Of a DNA stretch of 64,000 bases, positions 41,486-51,792 are shown piece by piece (the first letter of the stretch is position 1; each line of letters begins with the position of its first letter). Made by a program: the position numbers and the translations under genes. This stretch comes from Symbiodinium natans (taxonomy: Eukaryota > Sar > Dinophyceae > Suessiales > Symbiodiniaceae). The stretch is from contig CAJNDS010001458.1 of assembly GCA_905221605.1 (NCBI GenBank), positions 679,001 through 743,000 on the forward strand, in the 5' to 3' direction. Under the pieces are notes generated by a model, which saw only the letters and a program-made list of their open reading frames with translations, ran no database searches and was not told where the DNA came from.

Positions 41486-41639
41486 AGCGTCGGCGAACTT
41501 GGAGGTGAGTGTCCTGTTGCAGGGTGTCCTAAACCCTAAGCCCTAAACCACAGGAGCTGTAAAAACCCCCGTGATAAATTGCTCATCCCTTATCATCGTT
41601 ATCGTTTTTTTCTTACTTTTCGCTTTACAGTGTTTCCGA

Positions 41640-41835
41640 CGTTTCATTGCTTTGTAGTACAAGCTTAGTACTGGAATCGATGTTTCCGTGAACCGGCTGG
41701 GTTTTCATTGATGTGGAGCACAAGCTTGGTGCTGGAATCGATGTTTCCGTGAGCCGGCTGGGTTTTCATTGGTTTGTAGTACAAGCTGGAATCGATGATA
41801 ATCGATGTTTCCGTGAGCCGGCTCCGTTTTCATTG
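41640..41835. repeat. about 72-bp tandem repeat
   Basis: Three units share GGAATCGATGTTTCCGTGA.C followed by CGGCTGGGTTTTCATTG and GTAGTACAAGCTT. It lies between the zinc-finger exon and the next coding segment, so it would be intronic if these belong to one gene. Confidence 0.85.
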
Positions 41836-41916
41836 ATTTGGCGTCATTTTACAGGCTACACGCACTACCCCAACCGCCACGGGCAAGTCCTTACAAAATT
41901 CAACCACGCGGGGTTT

Positions 41917-42771
41917 TTACACAACCCCACGAATGTGGGAGGGGCATGGAGGGCCCAGCCTGAGGATATCTCGTTGTTCCTCTCTGGCAGCCTGCAGCGG
42001 AAGGGTAGCAATGTTCGCATCAATGTAGGCCTGCAGCCGGCTTGTGCGCCAGTCCATGCGGATCGACTGCCAGCGGTGCTTAATCAACTGCAGCTGGTAG
42101 GCTTCCTGCTTCTCCTTGAGGATAGGTTCAATCTCCAAACATCCCGGCCGAGTCTTGTACACATCTCGCAAGCGGAGCTCCGCGCGCATCTGCGCGCGTT
42201 CTTGTCTTGTGCCATGAGCCAGAGCATGGCCATAGTTTGCCAGATGTATCCTCGATGTCCATTTGATGGCCTGGAGGCGAAGGTCCCGGTGTGCAGCTGT
42301 GTCCAAGCAAGCCATGCACGCCTCGCCTTGCCGAAACAGACGCAGACATTTCTCAGATTTGAGTATGAGGCTGTCGCCTTGGAAACAGAAGAAAAACTGT
42401 CGCGAGGTCGCGGAGGGGTCCTCATGGGAGGTCTGCAGGAATCCAGCATTCTGCCACACACGCAAGGCATCTTCAATGTCGTCCAACTCCGGTGCCACGC
42501 CAGTGCCTATGCGAATGCCTTGACAGTTTCTCAGCAAGCCCTCAGTTTCGAGGCCTTCCCGCTGCAGCCCTAAGCGATGCTGATTTCTTCGTTCATGAGC
42601 CTTGACGTTCTGGAGCCCTGACATGCCCTTTCGGAAAAAGTTCACCTCGTGGCCGCATGCTTTGCACCAGAAGAAAGTGGCATGTGTAGCCTTGTACACC
42701 CCGGCCCGTTCTTGTTGAAGCCATCCATCCAGTGTTGGTACCACGCAGTCCTGTTCGCCACATGTCACCAC
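41917..42771 (-). CDS. BED-like zinc-finger protein or transposase N-terminal exon
   Basis: 284 codons. Residues 36-65 contain Cys36-x2-Cys39-x19-His59-x5-His65 ('WCKACGHE...KAHERRNQH'), the spacing of BED-type zinc fingers common at the N-terminus of transposases. A second Cys pair 'EACMACLDTAAHRDLR' follows near residue 150. The C-terminal half is helical and rich in Arg/Gln. It starts only 13 bp after the stop of the Ulp1-like frame and precedes the DDE core on the same strand, so I infer it supplies the DNA-binding end of the transposase. It could also be a separate protein. Confidence 0.55.
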   Translation of the reverse strand: MVTCGEQDCVVPTLDGWLQQERAGVYKATHATFFWCKACGHEVNFFRKGMSGLQNVKAHERRNQHRLGLQREGLETEGLLRNCQGIRIGTGVAPELDDIEDALRVWQNAGFLQTSHEDPSATSRQFFFCFQGDSLILKSEKCLRLFRQGEACMACLDTAAHRDLRLQAIKWTSRIHLANYGHALAHGTRQERAQMRAELRLRDVYKTRPGCLEIEPILKEKQEAYQLQLIKHRWQSIRMDWRTSRLQAYIDANIATLPLQAAREEQRDILRLGPPCPSHIRGVV

Positions 42772-42784
42772 ATGGCATGAAAAC

Positions 42785-43954
42785 TCACGACAGTATTAGT
42801 ATATGAAAGTATTGATTTCCCACAGCCCAGAACTTTAACACTGCTGGCCCTGGAGGCCACAACATGCCACAACAACCCTGGTCCTTGTGTGGACGACCTC
42901 GTCCAGAGTACACCGGAGCCGAGGCTGCAGGCGTGACCAAGTCATGTGACGAAACAAACCCAGGCGTGTGAGTGACGGGGGCTGTGGCTCCTGTCGCATC
43001 TGCGATGGGCTGGGTCTCAGCAACACCTGCCTGGCGCTGTGACAGCTGCTGCATCAACTCCTGGCAGCTGCCACACTCCACTGCCAAGCCATCTGCAATG
43101 CTTGCAACAAATTGTTGATAGTGGCCCTTGCCAATGGCGTCGTGGTTGCGCCAGTGCACCACTTGGAAGCCTTCATTGAAGGATAGCTTGTGTTGATGCA
43201 AATCTGCCAGGACTTTGTGTCGTTTCTGATTCGCCTCTTGCTGCTTGCTTGGGGTCCTTGCTCGCTTTTTCAGGGCAGCAGTGCCGGGACCGGCGGGACT
43301 GCCAACACCTGCGTCCTGCCTGTGCGCTGCTTCCACAGCTGGCTCTTTGCCAGTGACCTTGCCAGGGTCGGATTGACACAGCCCACGTAGGGAGACTTCG
43401 TCAAAGATGGCCGGCGGCAGCTCTGGGGGCCATGTTGCAGAATGACGGAGGCACAATGCCAGCGCTGCTCGTGAGGCCGCTATGACGCGGTGTGCGCAGG
43501 ACCAGCCATCAATCTGTTTGGGGACATTGGCTACCGAGAGCTCGAGCTGGGTTTGCCAATGATCAGCGACATGCAAAATCATGGCCATGGCTTGGTCCAT
43601 GATTTCCTTCTTGGCAAGGCCGTCCACCACCACGGCCTTCTGTTGGTGCCGCCTGCAAAAGAGAACAGCCCAATGGCTCTGTGTACATAGGACCGAAATG
43701 ATCAATTTTGCCTGGGTCTGCACATTGATCAACTGAAGCGACTCCGCATTGGAGCTTGTCAGGATGGCGACGTGTCGTGGCCAAACATCACCAAAGATAT
43801 TGCGCACTTCACGCACCAGGTGCCACATCAAAGCTCCAAAATGCTGCTGGACACCCATTTGCAGGGGTAGAGGCTCGGGGTGTGCTTTCAGCAGAGCTGC
43901 TTCAAGGTCGGCGCATGCGCCAGGTGACAAGGGCGCTTGCGAGCAGCTCTGCAC
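42785..43954 (-). CDS. Ulp1-like C48 cysteine protease with AT-hook-like motif
   Basis: 389 codons. The catalytic layout of SUMO/Ub-like proteases is visible: His94 in 'QSHWAVLF', Asp111 in 'VVVDGL', Gln147 in 'PKQIDGWSC' and Cys153 in the same segment, with normal spacing between His and Asp and about 42 residues to the Cys. The usual GxxWCxxDCG-like variants end in Cys-Gly; here it is Cys-Ala-His. About residues 350-358 'GRGRPHKD' resembles an AT-hook minor-groove binding motif. A basic stretch 'KKRARTPSKQQEANQKRHK' may act as a nuclear signal. Ulp1-like proteases are repeatedly found beside or fused to transposases of eukaryotic DNA transposons, where they may strip SUMO from host or element proteins. 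The last ~30 codons are probably intron. Confidence 0.7.
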   Translation of the reverse strand: MQSCSQAPLSPGACADLEAALLKAHPEPLPLQMGVQQHFGALMWHLVREVRNIFGDVWPRHVAILTSSNAESLQLINVQTQAKLIISVLCTQSHWAVLFCRRHQQKAVVVDGLAKKEIMDQAMAMILHVADHWQTQLELSVANVPKQIDGWSCAHRVIAASRAALALCLRHSATWPPELPPAIFDEVSLRGLCQSDPGKVTGKEPAVEAAHRQDAGVGSPAGPGTAALKKRARTPSKQQEANQKRHKVLADLHQHKLSFNEGFQVVHWRNHDAIGKGHYQQFVASIADGLAVECGSCQELMQQLSQRQAGVAETQPIADATGATAPVTHTPGFVSSHDLVTPAASAPVYSGRGRPHKDQGCCGMLWPPGPAVLKFWAVGNQYFHILILS

Positions 43955-43999
43955 ATCATCATCTGCCTGCGCAGGCTCTACTCAAATGAAACGCAAATG

Positions 44000-45652
44000 A
44001 AGGCAGCCTGCCACAAAACTATTTTTGCAGGGGCTTGCAAGATAAGATCAGTGGTCCGTTGAGGGGTATATCAAATATCAGCGGCCGCAACTATAACAGA
44101 TCACACTCAATCAGAGAACTGCGCTGCTACTCAACCCTATATAGTCCGATATGGGTATTTGGCAAAAATACGGTACCCCTCTTATACCCCAAATCATAAA
44201 ATTCCCATATAATACGGACCCAAAATACCCAATTTTCGTAAACCCTCCATACAAGTGCTATGTAGCCCCCGATAGAACTGACCGTGTTGGCCTCGAGGTG
44301 CTTTGCAAAAGATCCTAGTCCTTATAACTCTAAACCTGGACTGCCCAGTAACCTAGGATGAAAAACGGTGCACTTGTTTTTGAAAGGGGTTTATATGGAA
44401 ACCTCCCGAAAAGAAAAAGGGTACTACTTTTTCATGGTACGGTACATGACGGTACTTCTGGAACCCTGTCCTGTGGCATCCGGACTGCGGAGCGCCGCGC
44501 GATTTCCTTGAACGCACAAACATGGATGGACTACGGCGGAAAGGTTTATGGGGCGCCAGGCGGGGGGAGGGGGTGGGGTGGACACAAGTCAACAGGAACG
44601 TACATCTTCAAAAAAAGGGCCTTAAAACGAATGAAGGCAACATGCACAAATCATCCAAAGATATGTGAAAAACTTCGGGCTCAAAGTTTTGCTTAATGCA
44701 CCAGCAGCCCGCGTGGTACATCATGGTACATTTTGGTATATTTTCGTGTTTTGCTTAATGCACCAGCATTTCACAATATTTCACATAAGCATTCAGAAGG
44801 AAGTATGAAGTGTGTTTAACATGGTTTGGGGTGTGCACAAGGTTCAATCCGCAACCGGTTGAGAATTCAACGGTGCGAAGATAATATTTCAGCTTGGAAC
44901 GGGGAACTCAGTAGTACGGGATCACGGGCTTGGGCGAAGGGTGGGTTTGTGGTGCGGTGGCTGGGCCAAGTTGGGCGGGGGTGGGGGGGAGGGTGCATCG
45001 CCGCGCACGGTGGAAGCTCCTGCTCAGTGGCTGGTCAGGTCTGTCTCACTCTGGTATGCGTCGAGGTGTTCTAGTAGGCGCAAAATGGTCAACGGATGTC
45101 AATGGCTGCTGTGAATGGGATCATGAATGACACAGCCATACACAGCCGCAGTGATTGAAATGCACCCAAGCATCATCCTTACACCCTGAATCTTTACATC
45201 CCTTAGACTTCCTCTGGCCTCAGAAGGCAATCACCGTGGTGTGAAAGGCCTAGCCAGGGCTTTGGAAAGGTTCCAGCGTCGTTGTCAAAGCTCAGGATGG
45301 CTCAGACTGAATTGGGGTCTATCACATCAAGGGTCTGGAGTTCAAGATAGTTCAAGGTTTGATCCTGGGATCTGGCATTCAGGGTGTAGTGATTGCAGGT
45401 CAGCGGGGGTTTGGGGCTCAGTCTGGGGCTTGGGCCTTGCTTGCATCACATGGCAGTTTTTTGACACCCCCGTTTGCTTCATCTGCCATCACTGGCATCT
45501 GACCCAACAGCCCACGCCGTCCCTGAAGATTGGAGAGGACATTACACGACCTTAGTTTCAAGATGTCTCTAGCTGACATGCCACATTCTGAATAGTGAAC
45601 ATTATTGAACCCCTCAGCAGGATGTCACTGGCGAGGGCTGCCCATAACCCGT
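44000..45652. other. intergenic, old dispersed elements
   Basis: 44130-44380 is AT-rich and shares degenerate words with 30900-31010 and 31370-31540. A dispersed repeat lies at 44587-44700. A fragment of the 251-bp satellite (GTGCACAAGGTTCAATCCGC) lies at about 44834-44862. 44930-45600 has short plus-strand frames without motifs. No gene is supported. Confidence 0.55.
44587..44700. repeat. dispersed repeat, copy 1
   Basis: Contains GTCAACAGGAACGTACATCTTCAAAA, then ACGAATGAAGGCAACATGCA, then TTTTGCTTAATGCACCAGCAGCC. The same segments recur at 47771-47885 and, in part, 53928-54005. Confidence 0.85.
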
Positions 45653-47621
45653 CTAGCTGTACACTGCGGCCAGACATGCCAAGAACAGGCACCCTATGAC
45701 TGGTGCTGTGAAACCATTTCCGGCAAGGTCCTGTGCCAAATGGGAAAACTCATCTGGCAACATATCTGCCAACTCCAAAGAACCAAAACCTTGAAGCCTT
45801 GCAGCTTGCTCACGTGTAAGAAGAAATGCATGTCCAGCGCAGCTGTGCCAGTAGAGTCCATGGGGCGTTATGCAAGGGATCATCTGACCGACACAAGCTG
45901 GTGCAAAATGAATGCTCTGGTCCAGCTGGATGGTGACGGTGGCACGGAAAGGCTGCACCCTCAGCTGAACACATGTCCAGGCTTGGAATGTGTTCCAAAC
46001 ATTTCCAAACGTCTCACTTCACTGAACCGTGACACGTGACACTGAGAGCGGATGCATGCAAGCCACTTCTTGCACTGTACCATTTCAGCATACTTCACAA
46101 CGAGCAAGGTCTGGGCGCGGCAGGTCAAACGTCGAAAATGTTGATTCGCCTGAAGCACAAGGCACACCGGTGGGAAGCTGATATTTTCAAATCTAGACGA
46201 TATTTGACGATGTTGTACGATGTTCTACAGTCTTATGGTAGATTATGGTAGATTTACTTTTTTCTCAATGGCCCAACCTTCAGACCGCGCAAACATAGTC
46301 CAAGGACTTTGTGGGAGAGCTTTTTCTTCTTGATCCACTCCAAGGTCCGTTTGGGCCATTTCATTCTTTTGGAGTCTTTCGGCTGCGGTTTTCTGCGGTG
46401 TCCTTGCTCAGCATTCAAATGGCACAAGAACGCGGACAGGTTGTCAAATTTCACCCTGATGTGCTCCACATTCTCAAAAGCCAGAGCTAACTTCTTGGGG
46501 CCACAAACCGTGGCCAGCATGAACACCATATAAACCCGTCGGCGTCTCTGAGGTAGCCAGTCTTTCGAATCCAGCACTTCAGCTTTGCCACAGTACCCTG
46601 CTTTCTCCATCTCATGGCATCTTAGCTGTATTTCAACAGCCCACTGGGTGCAGCATGGTGCGGCCCAAAACCACATGTCCAGTAGAAACAAATTCAGAGC
46701 CTTTGAATATTTTTGAGTCTAGCTAAAAATAGCTAAAGAATGTCCGCCGACCTTAAGTGGCGTGTTGGGCACTTGTGGGGACATGTGGGGACGAACCTCC
46801 ACCTCGCCCCCTCCACACCCTAAAGCAATGCTCTCGCTACGAAAGGAAATGGTTGATTGCCACGAAGGACGACACAAACCGAGGGCGCCGCTTCGGGTAT
46901 CTAAACCCTAAACCTCGACTGCTGGGACATGAATGTACATCAGCAGCCGAGTGACATGGTGTCCCAAGGCCTGGCCCCATCGTCACAAGACCGGTGATGC
47001 AAGACTGCATATACGTTTTCCAGAATTACCAGGGCTGGCTTCCACTCGTCAGCAAGAGCAACTATTTTTCTGAAAGTGTCAGCTGATGTGGAACCTTCCA
47101 CAAATGCCACTTGTCTCCGCCGGAGCAAAGATAAGTCCTGGCAAGGAAATCCAGCCACAATCACATCGGGCCGTTCGGGGGTGACCAGGGCTTCCTGCTT
47201 GTAGCACCAGCAAGGACCAGGCAGGTCAAAGATGTCACCGAACACATTCTCTGCGACAGGCTGGAGCCTACGTGCCAACAGCAGTTTGCGTTTTTTTCGA
47301 TCCAGTTCTGCAAGCATGTAGTGGATGGCTGGAAACTTCTGATTGTTCCACTCCTCAGCATCCACAAAGCAACACAATGCAACACATGCATTGCATGACC
47401 TGTCCATGAGTTTGTTTTAAATATTGCTTGATGGTCAAAAGATGCTGCTCAGGCCCAAGGTCCGGCATCAAAGCATGCAAGACCATGTGCAGAACATCGA
47501 AGCCCGCACAAAGTGAGGCAACCCGCAGCCGGAACTGGCTTTGAAGCAGGTCAGGTCCTACCAGTGAGCAAAGCTTTTGCAACTGCTGTTGCATGTGGCA
47601 GGACAGGGAGTACTCGGCCAT
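45653..47621 (-). CDS. cytosine-5 DNA methyltransferase, split gene
   Basis: Methyltransferase motifs appear in correct order over four frames, read as exons. 47621-47355: motif I 'RVASLCAGFDVLHMVLHAL' (AdoMet binding). 47407-46940: 'FVDAEEWNNQKF' (motif II-like), 'VFGDIFDL' (III), 'VIVAGFPCQDLSLL' (IV, Pro-Cys-Gln with the catalytic Cys) and 'ALVILENVYAVL' (VI, Glu-Asn-Val). 46691-46254: 'LPQRRRRVYMV' (VIII, Gln-x-Arg-x-Arg). 45958-45653: 'REQAARLQGF' (IX) and 'DLAGNGFTAPVI' (X). The product should transfer a methyl group to C5 of cytosine. The short target-recognition region lies in and after the third frame. The first two frames overlap at 47355-47407 and need a tiny intron or a frameshift. 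A complete motif set argues against decay. It lacks visible BAH, PWWP or chromo domains. Confidence 0.8.
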
Positions 47622-48890
47622 TGCAGCTCAGGACATCTCAGGACAAGAGATCTTTGATGATATATGTGTAGTGTGAACATCAGACATCACAAGACAACAA
47701 CCTTTGGCATCCTTTGGGGCTGGTGCGGGGTGGAATGCCTGTCAAATTTCATCATTGTAAACACAAAACTTGAAGCCTTAAACGAATGAAGGCAACATGC
47801 ACAAATCATCCAAAGATATGTGAAAAACTTCAGGCTCAAAGTTTTGCTTAATGCACCAGCAGCCAGCATGGTACATCATGGTACGTTTTGGCCAGCCCAC
47901 ACGCACAAAGAAGCAGAGTGCTGCGTCCCAGGCCCCAGGAATCCCCCAGGTGATGCAAAATGATACAAGGCACACTTCTTCTATCTTCTTCTTTCCTGTT
48001 TTCCGAGGAACTTGCAAAACTGCTCTGCGGATCTCTGCCGCCTTCTGCGGCGTGCTGCTTGCATGGGACTTGCCCTGCCAAGCAACCAATCCATCTAGCA
48101 CCTCAAAATGCAAAGCAATGCAGCCCAGGCCCTGCTCTGCCCCACACAAACAACACCAGATGAGAAAGGCACATATTGTTCTTGCTGGATACCTGGGACA
48201 TCCTGGGACTTGCACACTGCCTTGCGCTGTGCTTTTGCACTCAGCTTTTGTGAGACTCATCATGTTTGCTTCGGTGAGCAGATAAAGCATTTCTCGCACA
48301 GCAGATGCACCTTGATTGGATTCAATCTATACCCATCCTGCATCTTTCGTTTCTTGGCCGCCATCTCCTCCGCAGGTGTCAGCTTCACTGCCTCAAATTC
48401 GAAGATTGCTGTCAAGGGCGTCGATGGGAGGTTCGTTGCGAGGTCGAACACAGCCTTCACCTCAGATCCAAGGGGCTGAACTGAAAGCCTGTCACGGGCG
48501 CAGTGCCAGTCGCTGCCAGTTTCACCAGTCTGTAACTGGAATCCTATGTTGTTTAAGGATCATCTACATTTCTACATATTGCTACAGGATATGCTAAGCA
48601 TTGGCTAAGCAACTTCTGGCCCGGGAGTCCAGCCAAGCCCAGACTTGCCAGATTTGGGGAAGCGGCCATCGTTGTAGTCCATATGAGTGATTCGCTGGAT
48701 GTTCAAGTTGCTGCCCACAACCTTGGAAAAGGGAGCTGCAGCTTGTTTTTCCTTTAGGGTGTAGGGTTGAGGCTCTGGGCTGGAACTTTGGGGATCTTTG
48801 GGGCATTTTGAGGCTTCGATTCTAAATTAAAGGGCAAATCTTGTCACGTCTTGTGGTTGTGGGCTTGGCCAAGAGTGTCTTGTGTTGAAT
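47622..48890. other. spacer between methyltransferase and SET-like gene, weak exons
   Basis: Holds copy 2 of the dispersed repeat (47771-47885). Minus-strand frames at 47778-48299 and 48260-48460 look partly protein-like ('PAEEMAAKKRKMQDGY', basic) and could be exons, but no motif is recognisable and the first overlaps the dispersed repeat at its end. No firm gene call. Confidence 0.4.
47771..47885. repeat. dispersed repeat, copy 2
   Basis: AAACGAATGAAGGCAACATG followed by CACAAATCATCCAAAGATATGTGAAAAACTTC and TTTTGCTTAATGCACCAGCAGCC. More than 90% identical by eye to 44622-44705. Confidence 0.85.
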
Positions 48891-50021
48891 TTAGGTGGAG
48901 ACTTTCTTGTAAGATTTGGGTTGATGATGGTTGATGGTTCTCACCTTCATCTTGACGATCTCTTTCTTGAAGAACACTGTGGCAGATTTGCTGGCTTCCA
49001 TCCATGCACCCCGGTCATCGCTAGCAGCCTCCGTGTGGAAGGTTCCTTTTGCGGCATCGAAGGTGAGGAAGATGGTGTTCTTGGGCATGCGCCTCGTCTT
49101 CGTCTTTGTGAAGATGCGCAGGGAGGAGTTCTCCGCGCCCAGGACAACCTGCCAATCTGCTGACTCATTCAGGACTGTGCCTTTGCCGTCATATGGCACC
49201 ACGGCGGTGTCCTGATCCATGTTACCCTTGGTGTCCTCATCCATGTCACCCCTGGTGTCCTCCTCCTCCCCCTCGTTGAGCTTCTCACATGGTTCGTCCG
49301 CTATTTTGTCCAGGAGTGCCATCAATTCAGGATCTGAACCCTCATCGCAGTCATCGGTCACACTGGCCTGCTTCTCGGGGTCTGTGTTGGCAAGGGGCTT
49401 GGCAGGGGCCTTGACGAACAGCTCTGCTACTCGCGTTGCCTGGAATTCTGTAGCAGCAGGCTGTGGTTTGGCAAGGGCCTTGGCAGACACCTCTGCTACT
49501 ACCGCTGCCTGGACTTCTGCCTGTGGTTTGGCAGGGGCCTTGGAACTGCAAACCGGTTTCTTTGCCCCAGCTTTGCCTCTTGCAGCAATCTTGGTACCGG
49601 CGCTGCGCACATCATAGAAATACTTGATGTTGACAATCTCCGGTTTGGCATGATGTGAGGCGCTCAGCTGGTAGTGCCACAGGATCTCCTGACCACACGC
49701 GATAGGAGCTGTGGCCACCAGCTTCATGAAGATTCCAGGCGCTGGGACATCGGTTGGACCTGACGGAAAAATTGCTTGCACATTGCTGGGAACTGCGGGG
49801 TAACCGTCCTCGGAGACCGATGAATTTATGAACCGCCACAGATCCGTCCCTGTTGCCTTCAAGGCAAATCTTCGGCTGCGGCCCAAGCCATCCACAACTG
49901 GTACAACCAAGACCGGAAACTGTGGAGTAGCACTGTCATCACTGGCATCGGCGAAGGAGTCATGCACCTGCCAGTTCTGCTGTGGGACCAAGACCACATC
50001 TCCCGGGTTAAAGTCCACCAT
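48891..50021 (-). CDS. SET-domain-like C-terminal protein with acidic and Ala/Lys-rich tail
   Basis: 376 codons. Residues 61-68 'LWRFINSS' resemble the 'RFINHS' motif of SET lysine methyltransferases, and residues 99-118 'MKLVATAPIACGQEILWHYQ' resemble the following 'A.rdI..GEEL..dY' strand. The spacing, about 30 residues longer than the core family minimum, is acceptable. His of NHS is replaced by Ser, so activity is uncertain. Residues 150-215 hold repeats of 'KAPAKPxA', 215-275 are acidic ('DPELMALLDKIADEP' and 'DMDEDTKGNMDQDT'), and the C-terminus contains a compact Phe/Lys-rich segment. The first half of a SET domain should be in an upstream exon, but I cannot see it clearly. Probably the last exon of a larger gene reaching to about 53080. 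Confidence 0.5.
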   Translation of the reverse strand: MVDFNPGDVVLVPQQNWQVHDSFADASDDSATPQFPVLVVPVVDGLGRSRRFALKATGTDLWRFINSSVSEDGYPAVPSNVQAIFPSGPTDVPAPGIFMKLVATAPIACGQEILWHYQLSASHHAKPEIVNIKYFYDVRSAGTKIAARGKAGAKKPVCSSKAPAKPQAEVQAAVVAEVSAKALAKPQPAATEFQATRVAELFVKAPAKPLANTDPEKQASVTDDCDEGSDPELMALLDKIADEPCEKLNEGEEEDTRGDMDEDTKGNMDQDTAVVPYDGKGTVLNESADWQVVLGAENSSLRIFTKTKTRRMPKNTIFLTFDAAKGTFHTEAASDDRGAWMEASKSATVFFKKEIVKMKVRTINHHQPKSYKKVST

Positions 50022-50089
50022 TGCAAACAGTCCATGCTCGCCTCACCACAATTTTCAATGGACTGACCGCTAGCTCGAAACACTCAACT

Positions 50090-50962
50090 CTACATGGCTA
50101 CATAGGTGCTCAGGAGCTTATTTGCAACAGTGCAGACATAGGTGCCCCACGCACAATCATGAAGCCAAAACATTTCGACACAAATTTCTGCCTGGCCTGG
50201 CACCATGATGGATTCAGCCACGAACACAGACTTGAACTGGCGAACCAGCTGAATCGCCATGGGCTCAATGTCTGGCACAGGGAGTGGCCTCACATCCGGC
50301 CTGACATTCATGACTGGCTCCAGCAGTATACAAGGGTCATATGCCACCTTGCCACTGCACGCCCGTAGGCTGTCCAAAACTTTGGGCACAGCAGGCATGG
50401 CCGGGAATTCGGCAATAACTTCCTCAAAGGCAATTGTTGCCTCACTCTTGGTTTTGTTGAGGCTGGACTGCCGCTGGATGTAGTCAGCTTCCATTGTTGC
50501 AAGTGCCGTCTGGGTTGACTTGTTCTCGGTGACGACAACCATGGGGATCTTGCCCAGGACTGTCCCCAGAAGTGTCTCCGAAGACTGTGGCTCATAAAGG
50601 ACCAGTGCCGACTCGTGACAGAGGTGGTCTACGCCGAGCTGCGCAAGGGTTTGATGAAATCGACGCACAGGGTCCTGATCGAGGGTCAGGCTGCCTCTGG
50701 CCAGAGCTTGGCTGTCCATGATGGCCTTGAGCAATGGACTGGCTGCCCTAGCTGCGTCTGCTGTGGCATGGGAAAACAAGAGGCTGGCAGATGACCACTG
50801 TCCCTGTGACAGGATGCCCAAGTGCACCCGCGTGTTGCCTGTCTCCTTCAGGGTGCCAGCCATATGGGTCTCCATGGCATTAGCCTTGAATAGCCCGGGC
50901 AAGATGATCAGCACAGCTCCTTCACACTGAATCAGCTTCAACACTGTAGTTTTTGCCCACAC
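50090..50962 (-). CDS. hypothetical exon upstream of the SET-like exon
   Basis: 290 codons on the minus strand with good protein composition: 'CEGAVLIILPGLFKANAMETHMAGTLKETGNTRVHLGIL' and 'TLLGTVLGKIPMVVVTENKSTQTALATMEADYIQRQSS'. No domain recognised. It overlaps the preceding frame by 25 bp, where 'CEPAGAV' of one and 'CEGAVLII' of the other suggest an exon junction near 50930-50990. The 3' end runs to 50090, only 68 bp before the start of the SET-like frame, so the same transcript is likely. Confidence 0.55.
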   Translation of the reverse strand: MWAKTTVLKLIQCEGAVLIILPGLFKANAMETHMAGTLKETGNTRVHLGILSQGQWSSASLLFSHATADAARAASPLLKAIMDSQALARGSLTLDQDPVRRFHQTLAQLGVDHLCHESALVLYEPQSSETLLGTVLGKIPMVVVTENKSTQTALATMEADYIQRQSSLNKTKSEATIAFEEVIAEFPAMPAVPKVLDSLRACSGKVAYDPCILLEPVMNVRPDVRPLPVPDIEPMAIQLVRQFKSVFVAESIMVPGQAEICVEMFWLHDCAWGTYVCTVANKLLSTYVAM

Positions 50963-51792
50963 TGGATACTTTTAGGGTTTAAGGTTTCTTTGTGCACATG
51001 GTTGTCCACAGCTCCTGCTGGCTCACACAGCCGGCAACAATCAGTCAAGACCTCTTCAGGCATGGTCTGCATGTCGCACAAGATCAGGACTGGCTGGTCA
51101 CGGCGCTTTGACAGAAGGGTCTCGGCCAACTTTGTAAAGGGCACTGCCGCAACCGCCCTGCCAATTGCATTGGCCCTGGCCTGGGCTAGCTTCTGCTGCT
51201 TCTCTTGGAGGACTCGGGCCAGCTTGGCTTCGTGCCTTGAAACCACTTCCACGCAAGTAGCATGGTTGGCTCGCAGACTGGCAGTGTAGAGGCTCACAGC
51301 GGCCTTCCACTGCTTGTCCTCAGCCAATTGATCTGCCTTACCCATCGTCTCAACTGCTTGTTGGAGCTCTACTTCGGCCATGGCTTTTGCCTTGCTCTTC
51401 TCACTGGCTTCATGTTCACTGACCTGGGCTCGGACAAAGCTCCATGACTTGCCACACACTGGCAATGCTGTGTTGTAGACAATGGCGTCCAACTTCCCGG
51501 ACTGAAGGGATAGCGTTAGGCTTGAGAAGTCCACAGTGGGATAGGCCTGGTGGACGGTTGCCATTCCTTTCAGAAATTTGATAGCCACAGCTCGCATGCG
51601 CAGGCGAGCTTCTAGGTTCAACCCATCTGCCCGTTGGAGGGTGTAAAGATGCTTTTTGTTGGTGAGCATGAGGCCCTTCTCCACGGCCAACTTCTTGAGC
51701 TCACTGAGCCTGGAAGTGTATAACGTTGCACAATGCAGTAAGAAACTGGGCTGGAAACATAGAATGCACCTGAGGGAAACGGCCAAACCCAT
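50938..51792 (-). CDS. hypothetical helical exon
   Basis: 284 codons. The N-terminal part has 'LSELKKLAVEKGLML' and a helical region. Residues about 145-215 form a likely coiled coil or TPR-like hairpin ('AVETMGKADQLAEDKQWKAAVSLYTASLRAN' then 'AKLARVLQEKQQKLAQARANA'). Then comes 'PVLILCDMQTMPEEVLTDCC', a beta-strand plus Asp pattern. The last ~20 codons after 'CEPAGAV' are probably intron, including a CCTTAAACCCTAAAAG word. No family recognised. Confidence 0.55.
   Translation of the reverse strand: MGLAVSLRCILCFQPSFLLHCATLYTSRLSELKKLAVEKGLMLTNKKHLYTLQRADGLNLEARLRMRAVAIKFLKGMATVHQAYPTVDFSSLTLSLQSGKLDAIVYNTALPVCGKSWSFVRAQVSEHEASEKSKAKAMAEVELQQAVETMGKADQLAEDKQWKAAVSLYTASLRANHATCVEVVSRHEAKLARVLQEKQQKLAQARANAIGRAVAAVPFTKLAETLLSKRRDQPVLILCDMQTMPEEVLTDCCRLCEPAGAVDNHVHKETLNPKSIQCGQKLQC

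Noticed and set aside
45653-47621. Bacterial restriction-modification contamination
   Set aside because: The motifs are spread over several frames with intron-like gaps and lie between eukaryote-type repeats.
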